In this document: positions 1 through 8,899 of the stretch, piece by piece | Numbering within the stretch: position 1 is the stretch's first letter | Layout of the letters: each line of letters begins with the position of its first letter | Assembly (NCBI GenBank): GCA_003543135.1 | Contig: DPJG01000032.1 | Location: forward strand, 248,001-312,000 | Direction of reading: 5' to 3' | From: Rheinheimera sp. | Lineage (GTDB): Bacteria > Pseudomonadota > Gammaproteobacteria > Enterobacterales > Alteromonadaceae | DNA length: 64,000 nt | Program-made: the position numbers and the translations under genes | Notes under the pieces: model-generated | Told to the model about the DNA's origin: nothing | Database searches by the model: none | The model's input: the letters and a program-made list of their open reading frames with translations, nothing else

Positions 1-635
1 CTGAAGCGCTCGACCCTATCAGCCCGCAATATTTGTCCGATCTGATTGCCTGGGCTGCTGTGGGCGCCCGTACCGTGGAGTCACAAACGCACAGAGAAAT
101 GGCCAGTGGTTTGTCGATGCCGGTTGGCTTTAAAAATGGTACTGACGGCAATTTAAATATTGCATTAAACGCGCTGCAATCAGCCGCCAGCCCACACACT
201 TTTATTGGTATTAATCAAAAAGGCGAAGTGGCGCTGGTGCAAACGGCCGGCAACCCGGACGGTCATATTATTTTGCGGGGGGGCGCTAAACCCAACTATG
301 ACGCAGCCAGCGTGAACGACGCAGTTGCTGCGCTGAAAAAACACAAGCTGCCACAGGCCATAGTGGTGGACTGCAGTCATGGCAATTCGAATAAAGATCA
401 CAACAGGCAAGCGCAGGTGGCCGAAGCTGTAGTGGCGCAGCGCCAGCTTGGCAACAAGGCTATTATTGGTTTGATGCTCGAATCCAATATCCACGCCGGA
501 CGGCAGGATATTATCAATGGTAAGGCTGAGTTGTACGGTGTGTCTGTGACAGACGCCTGTATTGACTGGCCAACCACAGCACAATTATTGGCAGGTATAC
601 ATCTGCAAATGCAGCCTGTGGTGCAGGCGGCTTAA
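1..635 (+). CDS. aroF: 3-deoxy-7-phosphoheptulonate (DAHP) synthase, C-terminal part
   Basis: Condenses phosphoenolpyruvate and erythrose 4-phosphate, the first step of the shikimate pathway. The frame is open from base 3, so the gene begins outside the window and about 210 C-terminal residues are present. Family hallmarks are visible: GARTVESQTHREMASGLS, PVGFKNGTDG, NPDGHIILRGG, VDCSHGNSNKDH and the late GVSVTDACIDW, all typical of the type I AroF/G/H family. The stop lies 9 bases before the tyrA start, the same aroF-tyrA order as E. coli, so the tyrosine-regulated AroF isozyme is the best guess. The isozyme assignment rests on context, because the N-terminal feedback site is not in view. 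Confidence 0.93.
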   Translation, partial: EALDPISPQYLSDLIAWAAVGARTVESQTHREMASGLSMPVGFKNGTDGNLNIALNALQSAASPHTFIGINQKGEVALVQTAGNPDGHIILRGGAKPNYDAASVNDAVAALKKHKLPQAIVVDCSHGNSNKDHNRQAQVAEAVVAQRQLGNKAIIGLMLESNIHAGRQDIINGKAELYGVSVTDACIDWPTTAQLLAGIHLQMQPVVQAA

Positions 636-644
636 GAGGTGGGC

Positions 645-1790
645 ATGGACAAAAATGACACTGGCTCAGATCCGATGGCGGCGCTGGCGCCTTTACGTGC
701 GCAAATTGATGAGCTGGACCGTCAGCTGGTGCAGCTTTTGGCCGCGCGCGCCAAAGTGACGGCAGAAGTAGGGCGGGTAAAACAACAACACGCCCTACCG
801 CTTTATGTGCCAGAGCGTGAGCTGGCCTTGTTAAAAGCCAGAAGAGCAGAAGCAGAACAAGCCGGTGTATCGCCTGAGCTGGTGGAAGATGTGCTGCGCC
901 GGGTGATGCGTGAGTCTTATCAGACGCAGGAAGCAGGTTTTGTTTGCTGCCGCCCACAAGGCGGCAAAGTTGTGGTGGTCGGTGGCGCCGGTGCACTGGG
1001 TGCTCGTTTTGTCAGTTTATTTCGGCGCTCAGGTTATCAGGTGCAGGTGCTGGAACATAACGACTGGGAGCGGGCTGCAGACCTGGTGCAAAACGCCTGT
1101 CTGGTGCTGCTGGCGGTGCCTATTCACGTCACTGCTCAGGTGATAGCCCAGTTACCGCCGTTGCCCAAAGACTGCGTGCTGGCAGACTTAACCAGTATTA
1201 AAGCCGAACCTTTAGCAGCGATGCTGGCACATCATCCCGGGCCTGTGCTTGGCTTACACCCGATGTTTGGTCCTGATATCAGCAATATAGTGAAACAGGT
1301 GGTGGTGGTGTGCCATGGCCGTGCGCCAGAGCAATATCAGTGGTTGTTAAAACAATTTAACGTCTGGGGCGCTGTGCTGACGGAAAAAGAAGCCTGTCAG
1401 CATGATGAGCTGATGCAGATGATCCAGGCCATGCGTCACTTTTCCTCTCTGGTGTATGGCGTGCATCTGGCGGAAGAGCAGGCGGATTTACAGCAATTAC
1501 TGGAACTCAGCTCGCCGATTTACCGGCTGGAGCTTGCGATGGTCGGGCGGTTATTTGCCCAAAATGCCGAGCTTTATGCCGATATTATGTTGTCGTCCGT
1601 TGCTGTTACCGGTTTATTACAGCGGTATCAGCACAGATTTAATCAGCTGTCGCATTTGCTGGCGGCACGCGACAAAGCCGGTTTAATGGCCGAATTTGCC
1701 AAAGGTCAGCAATTTTTTGGTGAGCTGGCTCCGCAGTTTTTACAGGAAAGCCGGCGTTTATTACAAAAAGCATCCGATGAGCGCAGTTAA
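645..1790 (+). CDS. tyrA: bifunctional chorismate mutase / prephenate dehydrogenase
   Basis: Converts chorismate to prephenate and then to 4-hydroxyphenylpyruvate for tyrosine. The first ~90 residues are an AroQ-type chorismate mutase helix bundle (LRAQIDELDRQLVQLLAAR). From about residue 103 follows a Rossmann NAD domain (KVVVVGGAGALGARFVSLF) and the dehydrogenase core with GLHPMFGPD. Length of 381 residues matches E. coli TyrA (373). A GTG at 639 is also in frame, but it sits inside the AAGAGG ribosome-binding site that serves the ATG at 645, so 645 is preferred. It probably forms an operon with the upstream DAHP synthase gene. A terminator hairpin begins in its last codons. Confidence 0.95.
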   Translation: MDKNDTGSDPMAALAPLRAQIDELDRQLVQLLAARAKVTAEVGRVKQQHALPLYVPERELALLKARRAEAEQAGVSPELVEDVLRRVMRESYQTQEAGFVCCRPQGGKVVVVGGAGALGARFVSLFRRSGYQVQVLEHNDWERAADLVQNACLVLLAVPIHVTAQVIAQLPPLPKDCVLADLTSIKAEPLAAMLAHHPGPVLGLHPMFGPDISNIVKQVVVVCHGRAPEQYQWLLKQFNVWGAVLTEKEACQHDELMQMIQAMRHFSSLVYGVHLAEEQADLQQLLELSSPIYRLELAMVGRLFAQNAELYADIMLSSVAVTGLLQRYQHRFNQLSHLLAARDKAGLMAEFAKGQQFFGELAPQFLQESRRLLQKASDERS

Positions 1791-1807
1791 CAGCTGCGCT
1801 TTTTTAT
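1780..1807 (+). terminator. rho-independent terminator of aroF-tyrA
   Basis: AGCGCAG at 1780-1786 pairs with CTGCGCT at 1794-1800 across a 7-base loop, followed by a run of T. The left arm overlaps the last codons and the stop of tyrA. Confidence 0.85.
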
Positions 1808-1865
1808 TTGACGTCAACAGGTACTCAAAGCCTTTGCTGCGGTTCAGGCTGTAGCAGGCTGGGTT

Positions 1866-2624
1866 TTGTTGACAGATGTCTTTATACTCGCAGCACCCGG
1901 GCTTCAGTGGTTATCAGCGGTGCTGTTGATTTTGCATAAGTTTTTATCCTTTATTGCGGTTTTACTGCGTTATGGCTGCGCCGGTTTGTTATTGCTGGTG
2001 CTGCTGTTTGCCTGGCTGCCGGTGCCTTATACCGCTGTGATGCTGGAGCGGCAAATCAGTGCCTGGTTGTCAGATAAAACGCATTATCAGCCACGCCATC
2101 AATGGCGCGCTATTAACGAGATATCACCACATTTGCTGCAAGCCGTGGTGGCGGCCGAAGATCAGAAGTTTTTGCAACATCATGGTTTTGATATGCAGGC
2201 CATTGAAAAAGCCCTGGTATATAACAAAAAAGGCAAAAAAGTACGGGGTGCTTCCACCATCAGCCAGCAAACGGCAAAAAATGTATTTTTATGGAGTGAT
2301 CGCAGCTGGCTTCGAAAGGGACTGGAAACTGGTATTACAGTGCTGATTGAAGGTGCCTGGGGCAAACAGCGTATTTTAGAAGTGTATCTGAACAGTATTG
2401 AATTTGGCGCCGGTATTTATGGGGTGGAAGCGGCGGCCCAACATTTTTTTGGCACTTCGGCAGCCAGGGTAAACCGGCAGCAGGCGGCTTTGCTGGCGGC
2501 TGTATTACCCAATCCACATCGTTTTTTAGTGAAGCGGCCGTCCCCTTATGTGCAAAAGCGCCAGCAGTGGATTTTAAGGCAGATGCGTCAGCTGGCACAG
2601 GTACAAAAACAACTCAGTCGTTAA
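1866..2624 (+). CDS. mtgA: monofunctional biosynthetic peptidoglycan transglycosylase
   Basis: Polymerises lipid II glycan strands at the inner membrane (GT51 family). There is one N-terminal membrane helix (about residues 35-55), then [24 protein letters not shown] with the catalytic Glu, [40 protein letters not shown] and [11 protein letters not shown], all GT51 motifs in the expected order. The 252-residue length is close to E. coli MtgA (242). The start is uncertain: the TTG at 1866 has no clear ribosome-binding site, and the ~30 residues before the membrane helix look poorly conserved, so a later TTG or GTG is possible. It stands alone between terminators. Confidence 0.92.
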   Translation: MLTDVFILAAPGLQWLSAVLLILHKFLSFIAVLLRYGCAGLLLLVLLFAWLPVPYTAVMLERQISAWLSDKTHYQPRHQWRAINEISPHLLQAVVAAEDQKFLQHHGFDMQAIEKALVYNKKGKKVRGASTISQQTAKNVFLWSDRSWLRKGLETGITVLIEGAWGKQRILEVYLNSIEFGAGIYGVEAAAQHFFGTSAARVNRQQAALLAAVLPNPHRFLVKRPSPYVQKRQQWILRQMRQLAQVQKQLSR

Positions 2625-2841
2625 AGTGAAGCCCTTACAGCTCTTACCAGCAGCACAATTGGCGGAAAAAACCGCAAATTCGCCGAACATTAGCGAAATA
2701 ATACTGTGCCTGAGAGCCCGACTTGGTTATCTTATTGCGCTTGTCTGCGCTGGTTTCAGGGAACCTTACACATTGTCACAGCACAGCTCAGTCCGGTACC
2801 TGCCGCGGCTGCCATAACTATAAAGATTGAGGAATGAGTTG
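2625..2841 (+). other. intergenic leader before the AGCS symporter
   Basis: 217 bases without a convincing gene. A small GCGG-A6-CCGC hairpin lies near 2660. CCTGA at about 2709 can pair with TCAGG at about 2757, enclosing an imperfect structure, so a structured mRNA leader is possible. I could not match it to a known riboswitch. A 63-codon GTG-started frame here has no family features. Confidence 0.35.
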
Positions 2842-4344
2842 ATGAATGAAATTGTAAACAGCATAAATAATGTGATCTGGAGCCCCGCTCTGATTTATTT
2901 ATGCTTAGGCGCCGGCCTTTTTTATTCGCTGATGACCCGCTTTGCCCAGGTTCGCCATTTTAAAGAAATGTGCAAACTGATGCTGAACAACAGTGAATCA
3001 GACAAAGGTATTTCTTCCTTTCAGGCCCTGGCGGTGTCGTTATCCGGCCGGGTTGGTGTGGGTAATATTGCCGGTGTTGCTGCAGCTATAGGTTTTGGTG
3101 GTCCTGGCGCCATTTTCTGGATGTGGGTGGTTGCCTTTTTAGGTGCCAGTACCGCTTACGCTGAATCAACTCTGGGCCAGATCTATAAAGTAGAAGAAGA
3201 TGGTCAATATCGTGGTGGTCCGGCTTATTATTTTGAACGTTGTCTGGGCTGGCGTCCGCTCGGCATTATTTTTGCCATTTCTGCCATTATTGGTTGTGGT
3301 ATTTTCCTGCCTGGGGTGCAAGCCAACGCCGTTGGTAATGCGGTGACGCAGATTTTTGGTGATGGCAACATGGTTGTCACCAGCTTTGGTGAAGTAGGCA
3401 CTTATAAACTGATTTCGCTGGCCGTGATCTTGATCATCCTGGCCTTTATCATTTTTGGTGGCATTAAACGTATTGCTCAGTTTACCCAGGTGATTGTGCC
3501 ATTTATGGCGCTGGGTTATATCGTGATGGCACTGATTGTAGTGTTTTTAAATCTGGACAAACTGCCAGGTATTTTTATGTTGATCATCAACGACGCTTTT
3601 ACCGCTCAGGCAGGTTTTGGTGCAGCTATCGGCTGGGGTGTGAAACGGGGCATTTATTCCAATGAAGCAGGTCAGGGGACCGGCCCTCATGCGGCGTCAG
3701 CAGCTGAAGTAGAGCACCCGGCGCAGCAGGGTTTAGTGCAGGCTTTTTCGGTTTATGTTGACACCTTATTGGTTTGTACCGCCACAGCGCTGATGATTTT
3801 AATTACCCAACAATACAATGTGGTGGGTACTTTAACCGACGGCAGTTTTATTGTGCAGAACGTAGCGGCCAACACTGAAATTGGCTCAGCTGCTTTTACC
3901 CAGCTGGCGCTGCTGCAGGTGTTTGGTGACTTTGGGCAGATATTCGTTGGCTTGGCACTGTTTTTCTTCGCTTTTACCACTATTCTGGCTTATTACTACA
4001 TCACTGAGACCAACGTGGCTTATTTAAACCGGGTGTTTAATAACAGGTTACCTGTGGTGTTTTTTAAATTGCTGCTGATGTTTATGGTGGCATACGGCAC
4101 TGTGAACAGCGCAGGTTACATCTGGACTATCGGTGATATTGGTGTGGGCTTGATGGCCTGGGTAAACGTGTTGGGCATTTTGCTGATTTTCTTTTTGCAC
4201 AAACCAACCATCACTTGTCTGCGCGATTACGAGCGGCAGAAAAAAGCGGGTGGCCCTATCACCTTCGACCCAGTGAAACTGGGGATTAAAAATGCGACTT
4301 TCTGGGAACAGCGGCTGGCAAAGCAACAGAAAAAAGCTGAATAA
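2842..4344 (+). CDS. AGCS-family sodium:alanine/glycine symporter
   Basis: Inner-membrane symporter that imports small neutral amino acids (alanine, glycine or similar) with sodium. About 11 hydrophobic segments are visible. Signatures include SSFQALAVSLSGRVGVGNIAG, GPGAIFWMWVVAFLGAST, AESTLGQIYK, GGPAYYFER, RGIYSNEAGQGTGPHAAS and the C-terminal FFFAFTTILAYYYITETN. Five hundred residues is within the family range. The ATG at 2842 follows GAGGA by 8 bases, so it is preferred over the TTG at 2827. The exact substrate cannot be read from sequence. It has its own terminator and is probably monocistronic. Confidence 0.93.
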   Translation: MNEIVNSINNVIWSPALIYLCLGAGLFYSLMTRFAQVRHFKEMCKLMLNNSESDKGISSFQALAVSLSGRVGVGNIAGVAAAIGFGGPGAIFWMWVVAFLGASTAYAESTLGQIYKVEEDGQYRGGPAYYFERCLGWRPLGIIFAISAIIGCGIFLPGVQANAVGNAVTQIFGDGNMVVTSFGEVGTYKLISLAVILIILAFIIFGGIKRIAQFTQVIVPFMALGYIVMALIVVFLNLDKLPGIFMLIINDAFTAQAGFGAAIGWGVKRGIYSNEAGQGTGPHAASAAEVEHPAQQGLVQAFSVYVDTLLVCTATALMILITQQYNVVGTLTDGSFIVQNVAANTEIGSAAFTQLALLQVFGDFGQIFVGLALFFFAFTTILAYYYITETNVAYLNRVFNNRLPVVFFKLLLMFMVAYGTVNSAGYIWTIGDIGVGLMAWVNVLGILLIFFLHKPTITCLRDYERQKKAGGPITFDPVKLGIKNATFWEQRLAKQQKKAE

Positions 4345-4362
4345 TTCAGCAGCATAACAACA

Positions 4363-4388
4363 AGCCCGGTCAATTCGCCGGGCTTTTT
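4363..4388 (+). terminator. rho-independent terminator after the AGCS symporter
   Basis: AGCCCGG (4363-4369) pairs with CCGGGCT (4378-4384) and is followed by a T run. Confidence 0.88.
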
Positions 4389-4433
4389 ATTGTTTTTGCC
4401 ACTCTGGTTCAATCAACATGAAATGGAGTACTA

Positions 4434-4946
4434 ATGGCGTTATTATCCTCTCCCCGTTTGTCCTTTCACTTGCTGACGAAAGCTGATGCTGCTTTGATGT
4501 TGCGTCTGTTAAACGAACCTTCTTTTATCAACAATATTGCCGACCGGGGTGTGCGTACTCTGGAGCAGGCAGAAAAATATCTGATTGACGGCCCGCTTGC
4601 CATGTATCGCCAGCATGGTTTTGGTATGTACCGGGTGACGCGACTGGCAGACGGGTTGGATATTGGTCTTTGTGGTTTGGTGTACCGCGATTATCTGGGC
4701 AAACCGGACATTGGTTATGCGTTTTTTCCGGAGTTTGCCGGTCAGGGTTATGCATCTGAAGCGGCTGCCGCTATATTTGCTTATGGCAAAAATGTATTGC
4801 AACTATCTGAAATAGTTGGGATTGTCGCACCGCATAATTTTGCGTCACAAAAGGTGCTGCAAAAGCTTGGGCTTCAGAAACAAGGTCAGCTGCAAGTGCC
4901 GGGTGAAGATAAAAAAGTGGATTATTACGCGCTGCCAACAGTTTAA
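4434..4946 (+). CDS. GNAT-family N-acetyltransferase (RimJ/RimL type)
   Basis: Transfers an acetyl group from acetyl-CoA to an unknown amine. The 170-residue protein begins with the RimJ-like pattern LSFHLLTKADAALMLRLLNEPSF. It has a beta-bulge region GLCGLVYRD and an acetyl-CoA loop FFPEFAGQGYASEAAAA (a Q/R-x-x-G-x-A variant), then IVAPHNFASQKVLQKLGL near the C-terminus. The start ATG at 4434 is preceded by TGGAGT. It ends 2 bases before the stop of the convergent lipoprotein gene. Substrate is unknown; it may be a small molecule rather than a ribosomal protein. Confidence 0.88.
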   Translation: MALLSSPRLSFHLLTKADAALMLRLLNEPSFINNIADRGVRTLEQAEKYLIDGPLAMYRQHGFGMYRVTRLADGLDIGLCGLVYRDYLGKPDIGYAFFPEFAGQGYASEAAAAIFAYGKNVLQLSEIVGIVAPHNFASQKVLQKLGLQKQGQLQVPGEDKKVDYYALPTV

Positions 4947-4948
4947 CA

Positions 4949-5209
4949 CTATGGCTGGTTTTTGGCGGCACTGCGTTCGCGCACAAAATCCTGATAACTG
5001 CGTTTGGCAACATCTGCTAAGCAGTTGCTGGCTAACGGCTCCGGCAACTGGCTGCACTGAGCTCTTTGTTCCATCTGTATCTTATTAAACCAATACTCTT
5101 CGCTGCCTCTTGATGGCGAGCCGCTGCAGGCACTAAGGGCAAGTGTGGTGATGAACCCAAGTGTCAGCCGAAGCACAGATAGGGTGGGTTGAACTTTGCG
5201 GTGTTGCAA
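4949..5209 (-). CDS. small predicted lipoprotein
   Basis: An 86-residue protein with an N-terminal hydrophobic stretch (LTLGFITTLALSAC) ending in a lipobox with Cys at residue 28, so it is probably lipidated and membrane-anchored. The mature part of about 58 residues has the charged segment EYWFNKIQMEQRAQC and two further Cys residues. It converges tightly with the GNAT gene. I do not recognise a functional family. The signal peptide and coding character support a real gene. Confidence 0.72.
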   Translation of the reverse strand: MQHRKVQPTLSVLRLTLGFITTLALSACSGSPSRGSEEYWFNKIQMEQRAQCSQLPEPLASNCLADVAKRSYQDFVRERSAAKNQP

Positions 5210-5348
5210 AACAATCTCCTGCCAGAGGGCGGTATCTCTTACTATGCCATAGTTTGCCGCAGTTGCTGTGGCTAAAAAGGCTGCCGGTTAAAAATATCAG
5301 GTAAATTTTCATCAAAACGCCATCTGACTGACACCTGTTATAGGTAGG

Positions 5349-6380
5349 GTGTTGTTTCCTCTTGTAAAAACACTGGCGGTTGTTTTGTTTGCCGAACTTA
5401 ATCAACTGGAATTGATATTGCAACAAGCGCCAAAGCTGGTGCAGCCACAGCTGCTTGGCAAGGTGCAGCTTAAAGCGCAGCAGCTGCCGGTTTATGCCAT
5501 TGAAATTGGCGAGCATGCAAAAGACAAACCTGTGTTATTGCTAACCGGCGGTGTGCATGGGCTGGAACGTATTGGTACTCAGGTGCTGCTGGCTTATCTG
5601 GAGTCTTTATGCGCCCGGTTACAATGGGATCAACACTTTGCTGCACTTTTTGACAAGGTTCAGCTTTGTATGGTGCCGTTGTTAAACCCTGGGGGGATGG
5701 CGCTTGGCTGGCGCTCCAATCCACAGCATATTGATTTAATGCGCAATGCGCCGACGGAGGCGCTGGAAAAAGCCGCCTTTTTGTTAGGGGGTCACAGAGT
5801 CAGCCGGTTTTTGCCCTGGTATCGGGGCGCTCCCGGCGAGCTGGCACAGGAAAATCAGTGGCTCATCGCTTATGTAAGGCAGTTTTTTCAGGCGCCTTTT
5901 ATGCTGGCGCTCGATTGCCACTCCGGATTTGGCCGCACCGACAGGTTATGGTTTCCTTATGCCAAAACAGCACAACAGCCTATTGCCCATCTGTCGCAGA
6001 TGTACCGGCTGCAACAGTTGTTGTTTCAGAGTTTCCCGCAGCAAAACTATATTTTTGAGCCGCAAAGCCGGCATTATTTATGCCATGGCGATTTATGGGA
6101 TCATCTCTATGACGAGTCGCAGCAATATCAGCAGGTTTTTTTACCGTTAACGCTGGAAATGGGCTCCTGGAACTGGGTGCGGAAAAATCCGTTTCAGCTG
6201 TTGAAAAGCCATGGTTTGTTTCATCCGGTAAAACCACACAGGGTGAAAAGAGTGCTGCGTTCCCATCTGATTTTACTCGACTTTTTATTGCATGCTACAG
6301 CAGCTGCGCCGGATTGGCTTGGCTCTGTTGGTGATGAACAACAACAGGCAGCGAAGGCTTTATGGTACAGCAACACATAA
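5349..6380 (+). CDS. M14-family zinc carboxypeptidase-like protein
   Basis: Probable cytoplasmic metallopeptidase or deacylase of the carboxypeptidase A fold. The zinc ligands are visible as GGVHGLE (H70, E73) and DCHSGFG (H191), and the catalytic Glu as TLEMGSW (E270); LLNPGGMALGWRSN is the family substrate-site region. The 343-residue frame starts with GTG at 5349. An in-frame TTG near 5388 would give a start closer to the first conserved block, so the N-terminus is uncertain. No signal peptide is convincing. The downstream alpha/beta hydrolase begins inside its last codons, suggesting coupled translation. Substrate is unknown. Confidence 0.85.
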   Translation: MLFPLVKTLAVVLFAELNQLELILQQAPKLVQPQLLGKVQLKAQQLPVYAIEIGEHAKDKPVLLLTGGVHGLERIGTQVLLAYLESLCARLQWDQHFAALFDKVQLCMVPLLNPGGMALGWRSNPQHIDLMRNAPTEALEKAAFLLGGHRVSRFLPWYRGAPGELAQENQWLIAYVRQFFQAPFMLALDCHSGFGRTDRLWFPYAKTAQQPIAHLSQMYRLQQLLFQSFPQQNYIFEPQSRHYLCHGDLWDHLYDESQQYQQVFLPLTLEMGSWNWVRKNPFQLLKSHGLFHPVKPHRVKRVLRSHLILLDFLLHATAAAPDWLGSVGDEQQQAAKALWYSNT

Positions 6381-7222
6381 CTAACGCTGATACAGGCGCT
6401 CAAACCGCAGGCTCGCAAGAGCAGAGCCAAACTGAAGAAAAACTGAAAGTGAAAGCCCAACCTGAGCTATTCCCGGCACAATTTGGCGCGGCGCCGGTGA
6501 TTTTATTGCGTGGCCTGGCGCGGGAGCAGCAACATTGGGGGGCATTTCCCCAGCTGCTACAACAGCACATCAGTCAGCCGGTGTATTGTGTGGATTTGCC
6601 CGGCATGGGGCAGCATTATTTGCAGCGCTCGCCGGCCAGTTTGTGCGGTATTCTGACGTTGGTGCGCCGTCAGCTGCGTCAGATTGAGGGCCCTTATCAT
6701 CTGCTGGCGATGTCGCTGGGCGCTATGCTGGCGATGCGTTTTGCCGAACTTTATCCGGATGAAGTGTTGTCTTTGTTGCTGATCAACAGCAGCGCCGGCG
6801 ATTTAACGCCGTTTTATCAAAGGCTGAAATGGCAAAGTTATCCTGCGGTGCTGGCGGCCTTGTGTGGTTCCATTGCCCAAAGAGAACAGCTGATTTTAAA
6901 GCTCACCAGCAACAAAGCTCAGGTGCGGGAAGATTGTTATCCGCAGTTTGTTGCACTGGCACGGCAAAGGCCGGTTAGTCGCAGCAATGCTTTGCGTCAG
7001 TTATGGGCGGCCAGTCATTTTGTGTTGCCGGATAAACCAGGCTGCAAAGTGCTGCTTTTGGGGAGTCTTAACGACAGATTAGTGGATATCAGCGCCAGTC
7101 AGCAGATGGCACAGCGCTGGCAGGTGCCTTTGTTGCTGCATCAAAGCGCCGGTCATGATCTGGCGCTGGATGACCCCGACTGGTTATTACAACAGGCTGT
7201 GCGTTTTTATCAGGTGCCCTGA
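6362..7222 (+). CDS. alpha/beta hydrolase
   Basis: Predicted esterase or lipase-like enzyme. After a ~40-residue polar N-terminus the alpha/beta core starts (APVILLRGLA). The nucleophile elbow is AMSLGAM (S118), the acid is likely in GSLNDRLVD, and the His is in AGHDLALDDP. It overlaps the preceding M14-type gene by 19 bases in another frame, so the two products are probably co-made. The unusual Met at the second elbow position is shared with other hydrolases of this broad group. Substrate is not predictable from sequence. Confidence 0.85.
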   Translation: MVQQHITNADTGAQTAGSQEQSQTEEKLKVKAQPELFPAQFGAAPVILLRGLAREQQHWGAFPQLLQQHISQPVYCVDLPGMGQHYLQRSPASLCGILTLVRRQLRQIEGPYHLLAMSLGAMLAMRFAELYPDEVLSLLLINSSAGDLTPFYQRLKWQSYPAVLAALCGSIAQREQLILKLTSNKAQVREDCYPQFVALARQRPVSRSNALRQLWAASHFVLPDKPGCKVLLLGSLNDRLVDISASQQMAQRWQVPLLLHQSAGHDLALDDPDWLLQQAVRFYQVP

Positions 7223-7277
7223 ATGCTGTTTTTGGCAAGCACCGGCCAGGTGGTTCAGACCTTTATCCCCGGCAGTG

Positions 7278-7970
7278 TTAATCTTCTGCGGCTTCGATAA
7301 AATTCAGATGAGGTTTACCGGCCATATAATGTTTGCGAAAAGTGGCAAAATAGCTCGCAAGCGCAGCGGCCGCTTTGGCGTCATTGTCGACTTTTAACAC
7401 TTCAATCATCACTTCGGCGGTACAGAGCTGATGTAAATGCGCTGCTTCGCGCAGTTGGTAGTTAGATGCCTGCTCCGGCTGAATACCCAGCACCGGAAAC
7501 TTATCCAGGTAGGGGCTTTTGCTGAACATTTTTTTTGCTTCACGCCAGGTGCCATCCAGTAAAATAAATAAGGTTTTTTTCTGAGGCTCTGGCGCTGGTT
7601 TTTGAATACAACGTTCAGGCGACGCATATTGGGTCGGGAAAATCACCACCGGCTGATAACGCTCGTCCTGCAATAATGCCAGTAAGGCCGGATCCGGATT
7701 GGTTCTGTCCCAGACAAAAGCATGATTATCCTGAGCCACATCGGCAATTAAACGGCCGGTATTGGTGGGTTTAAAACATTCGCCTGTGTACATCAAGAAC
7801 AAAAAAGCACTGTTAGCACAAGGCTCTGGTTTAGCAAAACAGATACAATCGGCCTTGGGCAATAAACAATGGTCGCAGCGGATCACCCGGCTGCCTCTGG
7901 CGTTAAAAGGTTTGGTGGTACGTTGCAGTTCCTGCAGACGCAGTGCCAGCACTGAATTAATATGGGTCAC
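7278..7970 (-). CDS. tapT: tRNA-uridine aminocarboxypropyltransferase (DTW domain)
   Basis: Adds the 3-amino-3-carboxypropyl group from S-adenosylmethionine to U47 of tRNA (acp3U). The DTW-domain motif appears as LDGTWREAKKM, preceded by a zinc-type cluster C32-x2-C35-x6-C42-x-C44, the segment KPTNTGRLIAD, and later KSPYLDKFPV and YQLREA. The frame stays open to 8099, but the GTG at 7970 has GGAG 6 bases upstream and gives 230 residues, matching E. coli TapT (232). The longer version would overlap the divergent START gene's promoter region. It converges with the alpha/beta hydrolase gene. Confidence 0.92.
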   Translation of the reverse strand: MTHINSVLALRLQELQRTTKPFNARGSRVIRCDHCLLPKADCICFAKPEPCANSAFLFLMYTGECFKPTNTGRLIADVAQDNHAFVWDRTNPDPALLALLQDERYQPVVIFPTQYASPERCIQKPAPEPQKKTLFILLDGTWREAKKMFSKSPYLDKFPVLGIQPEQASNYQLREAAHLHQLCTAEVMIEVLKVDNDAKAAAALASYFATFRKHYMAGKPHLNFIEAAED

Positions 7971-8100
7971 CAATAGCTCCGGGTAAAACAAGGCCAAATT
8001 TTGCGGCGGCCATTGTAGCCGAAAAAAGCCCTGGGCAGTGAACCGGATCACCAGCCAGGTATGGGTGAGCGCAGCAACGGATGAGAAGGACAACAGCATA

Positions 8101-8871
8101 GTGTTTAATCACACTGCAGCAACAAAGTGTTTATTCCGGCCGGGTTATCAGCGCCAAAGGCTGCTGTTATGGCTGCTGTTATTGCCGCTTTGTGCTGCCT
8201 TATGGACCGGTTCTGTTCAGGCTAACGACGAGCCCTGGCGGTTATATAAAAAAGCCGAACATATCAGTCTGCAGCAGCGTCATATCAGGCAGCGTGGCAA
8301 AAAGCTGTTGCAGGTGAAAGTGCAGCTTGATTATCAGGGCTCAATGTCGGCTTTTTTGCGGGTACTGGCCGATACCCACAACGCAGCTTTGTGGTTACAC
8401 AATGTGGCGCAGGTCAGCTTGCTCGCTAAACCCTCACTTTATGAAGATTTGGTGTATACCCGTTTTAACGCGCCTTGGCCTTTAACGGAACGTGAGCTGG
8501 TTAGCTGCTCTGAGTGGCAGCAGCAGGGCGATCTGACTTTTAATATGCAGGTGTGGGACTGTGCCGATTTACATCCGGATAATCCGGGGAAGCTGCGGCT
8601 GCGGGGTTTTTCCGCACACTGGCAGTTAAAACCTTTGCCAGATGCCAGAGTCAGGTTGATTTATACCGGTATCGCTGATGCCGGTGGCAAGGTGCCACGT
8701 TTTTTAAGCGACCCTGTGGCCTTGTCGTCCAGCTGGAAAAGTTTTTTGGCGTTGCAGCAACAACTGCAATTGGCAACATATCAGCAAGCTCATCCGGGGA
8801 TTTGTGAAGCCGCGCAGCAACCAATCAGCGATGCTTGTCAGGCGTTAAAGGCAGCGGTAAAAAAACGCTAA
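8101..8871 (+). CDS. exported START-domain protein
   Basis: About 257 residues with a signal peptide (LLLWLLLLPLCAALWTGSVQA, cleavage before NDEP). It is followed by a START/SRPBCC-like lipid-binding domain: WRLYKKAEHISLQQR, VLADTHNAALWLHNVAQVS, YTRFNAPWPLTERELV and ARVRLIYTG. Such proteins bind hydrophobic ligands in the periplasm; the ligand here is unknown. The GTG at 8101 has AGAAGGA about 10 bases upstream. The frame also opens at 8038, but those extra codons would precede the signal peptide and are unlikely. It is divergent from tapT. Confidence 0.83.
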   Translation: MFNHTAATKCLFRPGYQRQRLLLWLLLLPLCAALWTGSVQANDEPWRLYKKAEHISLQQRHIRQRGKKLLQVKVQLDYQGSMSAFLRVLADTHNAALWLHNVAQVSLLAKPSLYEDLVYTRFNAPWPLTERELVSCSEWQQQGDLTFNMQVWDCADLHPDNPGKLRLRGFSAHWQLKPLPDARVRLIYTGIADAGGKVPRFLSDPVALSSSWKSFLALQQQLQLATYQQAHPGICEAAQQPISDACQALKAAVKKR

Positions 8872-8882
8872 GCGTCGTTTTT
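8861..8882 (-). terminator. probable terminator between START gene and aceK
   Basis: AAAAACG (8861-8867) pairs with CGTTTTT (8876-8882). On the minus strand it is followed by a T run and may end aceK. The stem is short and the arms overlap the stop of the START gene. Confidence 0.45.
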
Positions 8883-8899
8883 ATGCCGCTGAAAGCTCT

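Noticed and set aside
514-996. 160-codon frame antisense to the DAHP synthase/tyrA junction
   Set aside because: Fully inside well-supported genes on the other strand; Pro/Ala/His-rich shadow translation.
2626-2817. 63-codon GTG-started frame between mtgA and the symporter gene
   Set aside because: No family features, no ribosome-binding site, and it covers the likely leader of the symporter gene.
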